From: an uncultured Aeromonadaceae bacterium
GTDB lineage: Bacteria > Pseudomonadota > Gammaproteobacteria > Enterobacterales > Aeromonadaceae
Length of the DNA stretch: 64,000 nt
Assembly: GCA_945957385.1 (NCBI GenBank)
Contig: CAMFKP010000001.1
Coordinates: 62,001-126,000 of the forward strand
Direction of reading: 5' to 3'
The position numbers were made by a program, and so were the translations under genes. Position 1 is the stretch's first letter, and each line of letters opens with the position of its first letter. The notes beneath the pieces are model-generated. The model saw only the letters and a list, made by a program, of their open reading frames with translations, was not told where the DNA came from and did no database searches. Of this stretch, positions 45,965 to 54,821 are shown piece after piece.

Positions 45965-47062
45965 TCACTTAATTTTTGTATTTGTAGCCTGCACTTCCAT
46001 AGCCGTAGCCGCACGATTTACTGCAGCGGCTTTAAGCTGGGTCGCCATTTTGCTGAGAGCAGCGATATTCCCTTCCGTCCGATAGCCTTGCCGAAGCGAC
46101 ATTTGGGCATCCTTGAGTAGCAAGGCCTGAATCTGGATCAGGTCTCGCATGATGCCGACATCTTCTTGAGTAGTTAGGCTTTTCTGCCACTGAATACCTC
46201 GGGCTGATGTACCGAAATATTGCTCCCCACGCTCTCGGAGAAGAGGGATAAGGTTCTCATTCTCCTGGCTAATTGACTCCAACGAATATGCAGCCATGCC
46301 GGTGTAAACATCTTTTTCGGCCTTGATCTGCGCGTAGTTGTCCATAGCTGATTTGTCTGCGCCAGCAGGAGGGATGGGGTCAGGCAAACCCAAAACATTG
46401 GAAATGTATGCCCTTTTAGCTGCCTGCTCTTCGGGAGTAAGTCCAGCCTTTGCGCGTAGCAGCAAATTGGGGTTCATGTTAGCCCCAGCGAGGCCATCAT
46501 TTTTCATCGTACAAAGACCAGCATCTTGCTCATCTTTGGTGCAATATTTCTGGCGATGATCTGATTCCCTTTGACGCACTGCAGCAGCCACATCACCGAA
46601 GGACGCATATTCATAGTTGCCCACATTGTCAGCAACTTTATCGCGGGTGGTTTTATCCGCCGAGAAAATGGCTTTATCGCGATTGTATGACCCGCAAGGA
46701 TCGTAGCCCTGAGAGATTTGCTTCATGACGATATCAGACGAGAGCTCTTCAATAGCAAGGCGTTTCTTTGCCTCTGCATAGGTTTTCTCGATCTCCACAC
46801 CGGCCTGCACTTCTTTCTCGCCAACGGCACTTACCTGCTTAGTGAGAGTAGTTATGGCCGACAAAACGAACTTGCTTGTCATTACGCCTGTGGCATAGAG
46901 CTTGGTATGTCGTACTGTAAAGTCACGCAAAGTATCGGCAGCATATTTAGAAAAACGGGCAGATACTTTGGGCTCTTCTTCCCCCATACAACCAGCATAA
47001 ACAGCTGCGGCAGGGAGAAGAACAACAATGGCTACAGCAGCAACCGCTTGTACTTTACTCAT
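45965..47062 (-). CDS. Exported transfer-region protein with NTKIK tail
   Basis: 365 residues; ATG 47062 with GGA upstream. Signal-peptide-like start (MSKVQAVAAVAIVVLLPAAAVYA), then a cysteine CMGEEEPKV that could be modified. The QGYDPCGSYNRD motif and the QKYCTKDEQDAGLC segment match the neighbours at 44775 and 47077. The C-terminus is VQATNTKIK. The shared C-terminal pattern is conserved in protein but not in codons. It is separated by only a few bases from both neighbours and was probably copied by tandem duplication long ago. Confidence 0.75.
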   Translation of the reverse strand: MSKVQAVAAVAIVVLLPAAAVYAGCMGEEEPKVSARFSKYAADTLRDFTVRHTKLYATGVMTSKFVLSAITTLTKQVSAVGEKEVQAGVEIEKTYAEAKKRLAIEELSSDIVMKQISQGYDPCGSYNRDKAIFSADKTTRDKVADNVGNYEYASFGDVAAAVRQRESDHRQKYCTKDEQDAGLCTMKNDGLAGANMNPNLLLRAKAGLTPEEQAAKRAYISNVLGLPDPIPPAGADKSAMDNYAQIKAEKDVYTGMAAYSLESISQENENLIPLLRERGEQYFGTSARGIQWQKSLTTQEDVGIMRDLIQIQALLLKDAQMSLRQGYRTEGNIAALSKMATQLKAAAVNRAATAMEVQATNTKIK

Positions 47063-47076
47063 ATCAGTTATCCAAT

Positions 47077-47952
47077 TTATTTGTTGTTGAATGAGCCCAT
47101 AGGGCCATTGCGTTCACCAGTTGTACGAGCCTCAATCTGACGAAGTAATGCATAACGAGCGATGGACCGCATTGCCTCTTGACGACGCATCTGGGTCGCA
47201 GCGTTTGAACACTGGGCGGTTTTGCAACCAGGACTGGCGGACATCTCAAGGGTTGGGATGGTTTTAATTGGTGCGATTCGTGAGACATACGCACTAGCTG
47301 CCAGCTGTTGATCGAATGCGTAGGTGTCATTGACATTGAGCAAGGATGAGTCAATGTCTGCAGCTTGCAAAGCATTAGGACTAAGGGTGCATAGACCGGC
47401 CTCGGCTTCATGATGTGTGCAGTACCGCTGGTTATGCAGCTCGCGAAGCGAAATCATGGATCGTGATTTGGCGTTGCGCCGGCTAACGAGCGTCACACCC
47501 ATGAGGGTAAATTCGACCTTATCACCAGTGGCTGATGATGTTTGATAGAGGTTGGCAGACCATTCGTGAGCACCAGTTGAGGCCTCTTTCTCTGCCCGAT
47601 CAAGCGAGCGCTCAATCGTATTGGTGGTACACATGAAAGGACTTTGGCCAAGTGCGTTACCTTGGCTATTGACTGGGGCAAACTTGTTCGCAACATCAGT
47701 GATGCGCAATGTAAGGGCGAGCTCCTTGTCGGCGTGAGCCTTTACCTCTCTTGTCGCAGCCATAGCGTCAATTGCCTTATTTGCCTCAGCCTCAACCTGC
47801 TTAGTGGTCAATTTGAAAGCACATAGCACATCGTCAAGGGAGTCGTACCAAGTTAGATTTGGGGTTGCACCACACATCGCTTGGGCCCGAACTGAGAAAA
47901 GCAAGAACAGCGCAAAAGACAATGGGCGTATAAATCGTTTATCGCTTTTCAT
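47077..47952 (-). CDS. Exported transfer-region protein, shorter paralogue
   Basis: 291 residues; ATG 47952 directly abuts the upstream stop. Signal peptide about 25 residues (PLSFALFLLFSVRAQA), then CGATPNLTWYDSLDDVLCAFKLTTKQVEAEANKAI, similar to the TTKQVEVTSDQRIAADQ region of the protein at 44775. The RYCTHHEAEAGLC stretch is the shared double-cysteine element of the family. The end is MGSFNNK, so the KIK tail is not kept here. The body is mostly helix. Function unknown; third paralogue. Confidence 0.75.
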   Translation of the reverse strand: MKSDKRFIRPLSFALFLLFSVRAQAMCGATPNLTWYDSLDDVLCAFKLTTKQVEAEANKAIDAMAATREVKAHADKELALTLRITDVANKFAPVNSQGNALGQSPFMCTTNTIERSLDRAEKEASTGAHEWSANLYQTSSATGDKVEFTLMGVTLVSRRNAKSRSMISLRELHNQRYCTHHEAEAGLCTLSPNALQAADIDSSLLNVNDTYAFDQQLAASAYVSRIAPIKTIPTLEMSASPGCKTAQCSNAATQMRRQEAMRSIARYALLRQIEARTTGERNGPMGSFNNK

Positions 47953-49035
47953 CTATTTACCCGCCGTTAGAGAATCAATTGCGGCCTGGCACGCAGTGTT
48001 ATTTACAGAATCCGTCGCAGCGTCTTTCAGGGAGTCAGTTTGAGAGGTGGAGTCCCGAAGGATCTGCTCCTGAATGGCGATTTTCTGCTTGATGGACTGG
48101 CACTGAGATGAATCTCGTGTTTGAGTCGTGGTGGTACACACTTCAGGGGCATCTCGATGAGGTCTCTGACAGTCTTGGACATCAACATCAGCACACCAGT
48201 ATTCACGCTGATAATAGAGGCCATCTGAACATCCAAGGGACTGGGTGTTCATACACGCTTTGCCATATAGGTAATACATGGCTGTCCATTTATTATTTGA
48301 ACTACCCGCCATGTTACCTAGCTTATCGCTAGTGTCTTGGGTGCTTGCGCAGTATGTGGACTTGTTTTGGGTTGCGTTCTTTACTGCGTCCTTGGCCCTA
48401 TTGATGGCATCATCAGCGTCACTGATGATTTGAATATTTCCAGCATTTGTCTTCCAATCACTTGCACGCTTTTGCAAGTCAGAGGTCATCTGTTGGGTCG
48501 CTTGGTTGAGCACATCTTTCATCATGTCCTTTGCGGCACCGTTGAGGTCATATGTGCCGTTCATGGATGTGATGATGTTGTTGTACTTGCCGATCATGTC
48601 GTTAAGGGTGCCAGATGCAAGATCGCAAGCTTGTTTTACGGCAACATCTCTGAGTGTTTTGATGACTACATCAAGCATGGCGTTAAAGCCAAGATCGTCA
48701 GGCATCCCCTTGGATAAATCGATAGTAGTGAGCCGGATTAGCTTCAGACACTGATTGCCGCCGCCGGCATCGTATTTGTCGGATGTATTGATGTTCATGC
48801 TTTCATACATCAACTGGACAGCGTATTTATTCTGCTTTTGAATTTCTTCGTTGAGCTTGTCATAGCCATAAGCAGCATTTCGACAATCATCTTCGGGCTG
48901 GGAGCTGCCGGTGGAATAAGCAACGCCGGCGACTAGAAGCAAAGATGCACTCAGAGCCAATCCTGCAAGGTGCTTAGGAGAGTTCAGGTAGTAACCGATA
49001 CGCTGAGCAATGGGTGTCAGGTTAATGTTCTTCAT
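47953..49035 (-). CDS. Exported protein of the CDLAS-TLND paralogue pair
   Basis: ATG 49035 is likely because GGTGA precedes it; ATG 49047 overlaps the upstream stop. A hydrophobic segment (AGLALSASLLLVAGVAYS) acts as signal or anchor. The middle has CLKLIRLTTIDLS and ACDLASGTLNDMIGKYNNII, almost the same as CLKLIQAIKIDMS and ACDLASDTLNDVLGRYNNII in the next gene (49041). The C-terminal half is cysteine-rich (CMNTQSLGC, WCADVDVQDC, EVCTTT). A paralogue pair in the transfer operon, with the disulfide-rich tail on this one only. Function unknown. Confidence 0.78.
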   Translation of the reverse strand: MKNINLTPIAQRIGYYLNSPKHLAGLALSASLLLVAGVAYSTGSSQPEDDCRNAAYGYDKLNEEIQKQNKYAVQLMYESMNINTSDKYDAGGGNQCLKLIRLTTIDLSKGMPDDLGFNAMLDVVIKTLRDVAVKQACDLASGTLNDMIGKYNNIITSMNGTYDLNGAAKDMMKDVLNQATQQMTSDLQKRASDWKTNAGNIQIISDADDAINRAKDAVKNATQNKSTYCASTQDTSDKLGNMAGSSNNKWTAMYYLYGKACMNTQSLGCSDGLYYQREYWCADVDVQDCQRPHRDAPEVCTTTTQTRDSSQCQSIKQKIAIQEQILRDSTSQTDSLKDAATDSVNNTACQAAIDSLTAGK

Positions 49036-49040
49036 CAGTA

Positions 49041-49889
49041 TCACCATTTAGACGATGGTAGGGTTGATCCCTGATCCGGCGCAGGTTGAGACTGGGGCTG
49101 TGCAGGTTGTTGAGGCGCAGCATCAAAAGCATTAGGCAATTTAGCGGCCTGTGGCTGAGGGGCATCTGCATGGCCTGTATTGGCTGGTGCTGCAGCGGCA
49201 GCAGCAGCTGCTGCTGCATTTGGGGCAGCCATGGCATTTGGATTTTTGACGCCGCCAGGCAAAGGTGGAATGGTCGGAGTTGCTGGAATTTGTCCAGTCA
49301 CGTCTTTAATTTGGGAACGCCACTCGGAAGCTTGCTGGCTAATGATTTTATTGCCTTCCTGAGTTGCGGTTGTAACCGCATAATTCATAGCGGCAGTCCA
49401 GAATTTATTTGGATCAATACTGTTAGCAAGATTGATAATGTTGTTGTAACGGCCAAGGACATCATTGAGCGTATCTGACGCCAAATCACAAGCTATATCT
49501 CGGATTTTCTGGATAAATACATCAGCAGCTTGAGTCAGGATGTTGGCCCACCCGCTCATATCAAAAATTGCGACGCTCATATCAATTTTGATTGCTTGAA
49601 TCAGCTTGAGACAATCGTTATTGAGCTGGAATACTTTACTTGGGTCGTATGAGCCAACGCCCTTAGTCTCGGCCTCGGTATGATCTTTTACAGCCTGAGT
49701 AATGGCCTCAGCAAGCTCTTCACAGTTTTTTGGCACCACCCCAATAAAGTTCGGCGGAGGGGCGTCAGATGCTGATGTTGGCTGAGCCATGATCATAGTG
49801 GCGGCCAACAATGCGCCCACTAAAACACCGGCATAACTCCCAGCGGCATGATTAGTCGGTTCTGTCTGAAGGGTATTGCGGATAATCAT
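49041..49889 (-). CDS. Exported protein of the CDLAS-TLND pair, Ala/Pro-rich tail
   Basis: 282 residues; ATG 49889 overlaps the upstream stop (ATGA). Signal peptide-like region (YAGVLVGALLAATMIMAQPTSA), the shared CLKLI and CDLASDTLNDVLGRYNNII motifs of the paralogue at 47953, and a long low-complexity tail with a run of alanines (AAAAAAAAAA) and repeated Pro-Gln. The tail may be a flexible linker or cell-wall spanning segment. Function unknown. Confidence 0.78.
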   Translation of the reverse strand: MIIRNTLQTEPTNHAAGSYAGVLVGALLAATMIMAQPTSASDAPPPNFIGVVPKNCEELAEAITQAVKDHTEAETKGVGSYDPSKVFQLNNDCLKLIQAIKIDMSVAIFDMSGWANILTQAADVFIQKIRDIACDLASDTLNDVLGRYNNIINLANSIDPNKFWTAAMNYAVTTATQEGNKIISQQASEWRSQIKDVTGQIPATPTIPPLPGGVKNPNAMAAPNAAAAAAAAAAPANTGHADAPQPQAAKLPNAFDAAPQQPAQPQSQPAPDQGSTLPSSKW

Positions 49890-50338
49890 TGGAATATGGC
49901 CTCAACATGGCGGATATTGAAGATCTTCGCGGCGAGCTCATCATTTAAAAGCACTCGTACGCGATCAATTACGATCTGAGCGTAAGGCTGAGGCTTATCG
50001 GACGATTGAATGATGTCGGTAGCAAGCGTCAGTATTTCGGTTAGAAAGTCTGGATTTTGGGTTTTAATCAATCCCACAAGTGCAATCATGCGCATTGCAC
50101 TCAGCGAGGCCAGCAAAGGGATAATCTCTTGCATATGGGAAGAGGACGCGATTGCGCCAGTAGTGGCAAGGGCATCCAATTGGGCAACCAGTGGCTGAAA
50201 TTCTGTCGGCAGCTTTGCTTGGGGGTCTAGTGTCCAAGACTCAATTGATGACATTGCACCAAGAATTCCCGTCAAATTTCCACCTTGATCAAGCCCCTGA
50301 ATAATTTCACAAACTGAAGCGTCACTTGCTAAAGCCAT
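49886..50338 (-). CDS. Hypothetical protein, 150 aa
   Basis: ATG 50338, preceded by GGACAAATC, is preferred to the TTG at 50380. The protein is soluble and almost entirely helical, rich in Leu, Ala and Ile, with no cysteine-rich or membrane segment. It may be a small cytosolic adaptor. Its stop overlaps the downstream gene's ATG by four bases, so the two are coupled. Confidence 0.65.
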   Translation of the reverse strand: MALASDASVCEIIQGLDQGGNLTGILGAMSSIESWTLDPQAKLPTEFQPLVAQLDALATTGAIASSSHMQEIIPLLASLSAMRMIALVGLIKTQNPDFLTEILTLATDIIQSSDKPQPYAQIVIDRVRVLLNDELAAKIFNIRHVEAIFQ

Positions 50339-50415
50339 GATTTGTCCGAAATTTTTGCGCGATAGCGGATTATCAACCAAAATTAGGCGTTTCGCAGTTG
50401 TACAGTGAGGTCTAA

Positions 50416-50691
50416 ATGCCGGTTGTCATGTGTGAACAGGGTTCAATTAGTGCAAAGCAGCATGCAATCGTGCTGCTAGGCGGGTTTCGGAGTGCGTTTC
50501 GCGAGTGTGGGCTGGGTAACACCCCTGCTTTTTGTCGCATAGATGACACATTGGCGCTTTTAAAAACGAATGCATCTGACGACGGTGAAGGCAGCACCAG
50601 CAATGAAATAGAGGATGCAGGTGAAATTATCGAGGATGGGTCAGTCGATAATGAATTTAATGCATTTAGTTTCAGTGGAGCCGATTTCTAA
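50416..50691 (+). CDS. Small hypothetical protein on the opposite strand
   Basis: 91 residues, ATG 50416 with GAGG six bases upstream. Alone on the plus strand between two leftward genes, and overlapping neither. The C-terminal half is very acidic (DDGEGSTSNEIEDAGEIIEDGS). Without a known family it is only moderately supported; the good ribosome-binding site is the main evidence. Confidence 0.5.
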   Translation: MPVVMCEQGSISAKQHAIVLLGGFRSAFRECGLGNTPAFCRIDDTLALLKTNASDDGEGSTSNEIEDAGEIIEDGSVDNEFNAFSFSGADF

Positions 50692-50733
50692 TCTGAAAGC
50701 GATTAATTGACAGAAAACTTGATTGTCGAATAT

Positions 50734-52869
50734 TCAATTGTCGTACTCTGTTCCAAATGGCGTCGGGCGGCCAAATAAGTCAGGCTCGGATGGCGCTGGC
50801 CTACGAACCGCTGGGGTAAGCATGGGAGGACGAAGCCCACGTTTCTTATCTTGGGGAACAGATGGCAAAGGCGCAGCCAAATCTACCGGCATTTCTGTGA
50901 CAAGTCGCGGCTTAGGCATGTTGTCGTTTGGATTGTTATTGACGGCAAAGCCATGATCAGCACGCCCCGCCTCCTTCTGCTCAAGAGTTGTCATCCCACC
51001 CGCCCCCGTCCAAAAATCGGGATGAGTGATCGTTTCTGGCTTTATAGGGTGCTCTTCTATGACCTTTGTGACCGGCAAAGGTGAATCAGGGAGCGGTTGA
51101 TGGGCGGTTTGATTTTCTGCTTGGAGAGCAGGAGATTTGACCGGTGGATTCTCAACGAGGTAAGAACCTGGATGGTGTGACAAGGCATGCATCTGCTGGG
51201 CGGAAAGCTTAACTTCCGGCACAGAGGGCTCAGCTAGACCTGATAGGCGAGGATTCAGGCTCGCAATTGCGCCAACGATGGCGTCACTGGATTGATATTG
51301 GGCGACATCTTTAGGCGCTTGCAAGCTAGCTACAGGGCGCAACATTGCAATCTGGGCACCTTGGCGGGATAGGGTCTCAAAACGCTGCAAAATGGCAGAG
51401 TTGGTCTGACGATGCGCATGAGGGGCCGGCGACTGATTCAGATCAGATGCACGAATGAGGCGGGATGCCTGATCAGCAGGAATATGTTGATTGGCTACCG
51501 ATGACAACATCAGGGCGTTAGATATTTCAGTCTCGGGCAAATCAGCGACAAGGCGGAGTTGATGGCGCAGAGGGTGCGTTTCTTCGATTTGTGGCGTTCG
51601 ATCAAACTTGTTTATTGCACGCAGATCAGCACCAGCACGGATCAGTTGATGTGCAGTGCTGGGGTCTTTAGCGTAATGCAAAGGTGTATTTGAAAACTGA
51701 TCTCTGGCATGGACATTAGCACCTTTTGCTATAAGGGCAGAAAGGACATCGGTATTGTTGTTGATGCTGGCCACATGCAAGGCAGTGACGGATTGAATAC
51801 CGTTGTAGGGGCGCTTAGCATCCAGGTCTACGTCTGCCCCAGCAAGCAGGGCAATCATGCGTGATGACTTGGCGAGGTGGATAGGACTGAGCCCGTCGTG
51901 CTTGGACTTAGGATTAAAAGTGCCATCTTTGACGAAATGATTGATGGTTTCGGTTTGATCAAGAGATATGGCGTAGTGCGCAAGCGATATCTTTTGGCCC
52001 TCGCCCAGATCAATCGGTGTGTTTGGATTTACGCGATGCGCAACGATATAGTCATGGGCCTTCTGATAGCTGCCGTTCGCATAGAGTGCGGCAACACTGG
52101 CGGCCTGATTGTGGCGATTGAGCCGATCAGGGCCAAAGGTGCCATGGAAAAGTTGCCGAACGCGGAGATGAAGCGATGCAAGAGTTTGCTGCTGCTTCAA
52201 GGCTGGCGGCGTGGCATGCTGAACCGGTATGGATTCAGTGGAATATGGCTGAATTCGTTGCCTTTGCTCAGAGGTAAAGGAGATCCGATGCTCAGTATCT
52301 CGCGCCTCGATCTCACAGGGGTGATTAAGGTATCGTCGGAAAGCTTGCTGATGAAGGTCTTTCTTGACATCTTCGGAGACGAGATGTGTTTCACTAGGTC
52401 GTAAACCTAGCTCTTGGCGCTTACTCGCGAGCATCTGAACATAATGTGCAGATGCGTTACTCGATAGGTCTAATGCCTCAACAAATTGGACGGCATGTTG
52501 TGCTTCGTGTGCGATGCTACTGAGCAAGGCCTGTCGGCGCTCTGGCGATGCTAGTGCCTCACGGACATTTTGCTTATTCAGATCGATCTGAATGGATTGA
52601 TGGTTGAACTGAGCAGAATCATAGTCGGACACCCCCGCTTTAACCAAAATCCCAGACAAAACGGGATACTGCTCGTAGAGATGGGGGTGGACAAAAATAC
52701 TTTGCAATGGCACGTCTTCGCCGGAATCGAGCTTGGCCAGGTGATTAACACTTAGCTCGGCTGAAGAATCATCGATCTCAAATTTTTGATGCCCATCGTA
52801 GGGGCTGACAAACACAAGGCCTTTTTCTTGGGCAGCCTTAAACCCCTTAGCCATTTTGCCAGCGTACAT
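50734..52869 (-). CDS. Polyvalent protein with HExQH domain and ankyrin repeats
   Basis: 711 residues from ATG 52869, chosen for GAGAGG upstream (a start at 52917 is possible). N-terminal domain (about 1-210) is the same HExQH module found four times in the giant protein: GLVFVSPYDGHQKFEIDD, then HEAQHAVQ near residue 120, CEIEARDTEHRISFTSEQR. It is followed by about five ankyrin-type repeats (TALHVASINNNTDVLSALIAKGANV, TPLHYAKD), then a long proline-rich, disordered tail. Ankyrin repeats bind partner proteins, and in secreted bacterial effectors often do so in the target cell. Together this suggests a transferred or secreted effector-like protein encoded inside the conjugation operon. Not proven. 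Confidence 0.85.
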   Translation of the reverse strand: MYAGKMAKGFKAAQEKGLVFVSPYDGHQKFEIDDSSAELSVNHLAKLDSGEDVPLQSIFVHPHLYEQYPVLSGILVKAGVSDYDSAQFNHQSIQIDLNKQNVREALASPERRQALLSSIAHEAQHAVQFVEALDLSSNASAHYVQMLASKRQELGLRPSETHLVSEDVKKDLHQQAFRRYLNHPCEIEARDTEHRISFTSEQRQRIQPYSTESIPVQHATPPALKQQQTLASLHLRVRQLFHGTFGPDRLNRHNQAASVAALYANGSYQKAHDYIVAHRVNPNTPIDLGEGQKISLAHYAISLDQTETINHFVKDGTFNPKSKHDGLSPIHLAKSSRMIALLAGADVDLDAKRPYNGIQSVTALHVASINNNTDVLSALIAKGANVHARDQFSNTPLHYAKDPSTAHQLIRAGADLRAINKFDRTPQIEETHPLRHQLRLVADLPETEISNALMLSSVANQHIPADQASRLIRASDLNQSPAPHAHRQTNSAILQRFETLSRQGAQIAMLRPVASLQAPKDVAQYQSSDAIVGAIASLNPRLSGLAEPSVPEVKLSAQQMHALSHHPGSYLVENPPVKSPALQAENQTAHQPLPDSPLPVTKVIEEHPIKPETITHPDFWTGAGGMTTLEQKEAGRADHGFAVNNNPNDNMPKPRLVTEMPVDLAAPLPSVPQDKKRGLRPPMLTPAVRRPAPSEPDLFGRPTPFGTEYDN

Positions 52870-52880
52870 TGTGCATCCTC

Positions 52881-53186
52881 TCAGGGGCGGATAATTTGGA
52901 CCGTTCGATCTATCCAAGCCTCGCCATGCCGTGAAGGCATGACGCAGGTTATATGGGCAGCATGGGCAAGCTGGGATGCGATCAATGTAGGCGGGATATT
53001 GATGATCGCACCCGTTGGACCTGATGTGCCGACGAAAATGATGGCGGGCTTACCATCAATGGTGCTGAGCAAACCGGTTGACGATTCCGTATATTGCTCA
53101 AGAATAATAGCCTCTTCAGAAGAGGCTACGATTATTGAGTAAGGGCAGATGGGGACGAGATGCCCATCAAACTGAATAGAGCCCAT
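52881..53186 (-). CDS. Small hypothetical protein, 101 aa
   Basis: ATG 53186, just after the stop of the upstream gene (53189-53191); TTG 53192 is in frame. The protein is hydrophobic in patches (LVPICPYSIIVASSEEAIIL, GAIINIPPTLIASQLAHAAHIT) without a clear transmembrane helix, and looks like a compact alpha/beta fold. Family unknown. Lies 12 bases upstream of the ankyrin polyvalent gene and is probably co-expressed. Confidence 0.62.
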   Translation of the reverse strand: MGSIQFDGHLVPICPYSIIVASSEEAIILEQYTESSTGLLSTIDGKPAIIFVGTSGPTGAIINIPPTLIASQLAHAAHITCVMPSRHGEAWIDRTVQIIRP

Positions 53187-53188
53187 CG

Positions 53189-53596
53189 TCAACCAACGCC
53201 TGGAGAGTCATAGCTTGTTGACTTCCATTCGTCTGGATCGCGGGCTGAACGGGCAGGCATTGTTGGATCAACCAAGTCGCCATATCGTGCAGCATCAGAT
53301 GATGGGATAAGGGTGCCGGTTTGAGAAACGGAGTACCCCATTTCTTTTGCAATAGTAGTTGTCACCGCAGAAATGGCCCGTTGTGCCATGGGGCTTGGCT
53401 CACCTGCTCGGCGAACTTCGGCAATATCATCGAGGGACAACGAAGAGGTGTTTGATAGGCCTGGCACGATCCGATAGGCCGATGATACTGGGCTGGATGA
53501 TGGCATGGGTGAGCCCTTACCAAAGGCGGCCACATCACCAGCGGGGTAAACGATATCAGACCCACCAATGGTTGAGATAAGTTGCATTCCCGACAT
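53189..53596 (-). CDS. Hypothetical protein, 135 aa
   Basis: ATG 53596 with AAGGAAAGAAA upstream. Soluble, Ser-rich and apparently flexible, with only one helical stretch (MAQRAISAVTTTIAKEMGYSV). Its end overlaps the start region of the next leftward gene. No family recognised. It may be a disordered partner of the larger protein encoded upstream. Confidence 0.6.
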   Translation of the reverse strand: MSGMQLISTIGGSDIVYPAGDVAAFGKGSPMPSSSPVSSAYRIVPGLSNTSSLSLDDIAEVRRAGEPSPMAQRAISAVTTTIAKEMGYSVSQTGTLIPSSDAARYGDLVDPTMPARSARDPDEWKSTSYDSPGVG

Positions 53597-53612
53597 TTTC
53601 TTTCCTTATCAT

Positions 53613-54740
53613 CTAGTGAGAATTCCGGTCTTGCGACAATTTGTCTTCGCCGGTAATGAGCTTGATCATTGATGCAAAAAAGCGAGAGAACTCTTGATGG
53701 ATTGGCTCTGTCGGCCACCCCTTGCTGTCGCTGCCGCCGCAGTATTTATCAAACTCTGCAGCACGGGCAAACTCATCCATGCGATCAAGGGATGAAATGA
53801 GCTCACGGGCTTTTGTTGAAAAACATTTCCGGTAGATGTCCGCCGCTGCAGTAATTAAGGCCGACTCCACCATGCCGTCATTGGTTCGATTTTGGCCGTA
53901 GGCTTCACCCACAATAGACTTCGCGCAGTCAGAAACCATTGCTTCAGCATGCATGGCAGCTCGAACCGCAATTTGCTCAAGTGGATCTGGCACACCAAAG
54001 TCGAATCGTGAACGCGCCATTTCATCCACCAAGGCTGATGCTACCGTAACCTTAGCAAGCAACTTTGATACGGCCACATCAAGAGTTGCGTCAAGGTACG
54101 AGGCATCACCCTCCCCGAGCAAATATTCAGTGCGATCAATTTTGTTTGCAATGCGCACCTGCAGGCTAGCAAGACTCTCGGTATCGTCAACAGCAAATTC
54201 GTGGACATACCGTCCAATATGAGCCTTCGCCATAATATCGAGCTGTGCGCGAAAAATACGGTTACGGTGGCCGGCATAGCGGGGATGGGCGCTGGTAATG
54301 CCAATGGCGGCAATCACCTGATCGGTGCTTTGCATAGCACGAGCTAGAATGCCGTCGATGATCTCATCCTCTCGCTCACTCTCGCCGCCTTTGATGCCAG
54401 GATAAACCATCAATGCACTGACCAGTTCTGATGAGGCATAAATCGATGCCGCATTGACGCGGGCAGCATGGGTCACTGAGCGACCATCTGTCTGGGCAAA
54501 CGCTTGGGCCGCTGAGGTGCTGGCGGTCTCAAACACGCCAAGTGCGCTTGAGACATTACCAGAGTTGTCTGAGCGCAAAGTGCTGTGATCAGCCAGCTCA
54601 ATAGCTGGGTACGCATCTGCTCGGGCCTGGTGGCTGGTCTTTTCGTTGGCATCTGACGCGGCCATCATTAAACGTGCGGTTTGAAATAAGTGCTGGGCAC
54701 TTGTCACTTCATGCACTTGAGGGAGGCGATCTTGGTTCAT
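53613..54740 (-). CDS. Hypothetical helical protein, 375 aa
   Basis: ATG 54740. Soluble, helix-rich, Ala-rich, without a signal peptide, cysteine pairs or nucleotide-binding motif. The N-terminal part (SAQHLFQTARLMMAASDANEKTSHQARADAYPAIELADHS) and the following regions look repetitive in helical spacing but no clear repeat unit emerges. Its neighbours are small genes and the ankyrin polyvalent gene, so it may be a structural partner of the transfer apparatus. Divergent from the gene at 54822. Confidence 0.7.
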   Translation of the reverse strand: MNQDRLPQVHEVTSAQHLFQTARLMMAASDANEKTSHQARADAYPAIELADHSTLRSDNSGNVSSALGVFETASTSAAQAFAQTDGRSVTHAARVNAASIYASSELVSALMVYPGIKGGESEREDEIIDGILARAMQSTDQVIAAIGITSAHPRYAGHRNRIFRAQLDIMAKAHIGRYVHEFAVDDTESLASLQVRIANKIDRTEYLLGEGDASYLDATLDVAVSKLLAKVTVASALVDEMARSRFDFGVPDPLEQIAVRAAMHAEAMVSDCAKSIVGEAYGQNRTNDGMVESALITAAADIYRKCFSTKARELISSLDRMDEFARAAEFDKYCGGSDSKGWPTEPIHQEFSRFFASMIKLITGEDKLSQDRNSH

Positions 54741-54821
54741 TTTGCGTCTCGATGTGTATCCTGCGTTTTTTTGGAGGTACTATATTTATATCCTTATTGT
54801 AATCATAGTGCGGAGTTATTT

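Noticed and set aside
52881-53596. Two small adjacent genes as a toxin-antitoxin pair
   Set aside because: No toxin fold, DNA-binding antitoxin pattern or typical size ratio; the genes overlap the polyvalent gene's transcript.
54690-54821. The longer N-terminal version of the gene starting at 54822
   Set aside because: It would overlap the start of the divergent gene and has no ribosome-binding site, whereas GTG 54822 has GGAG in place.
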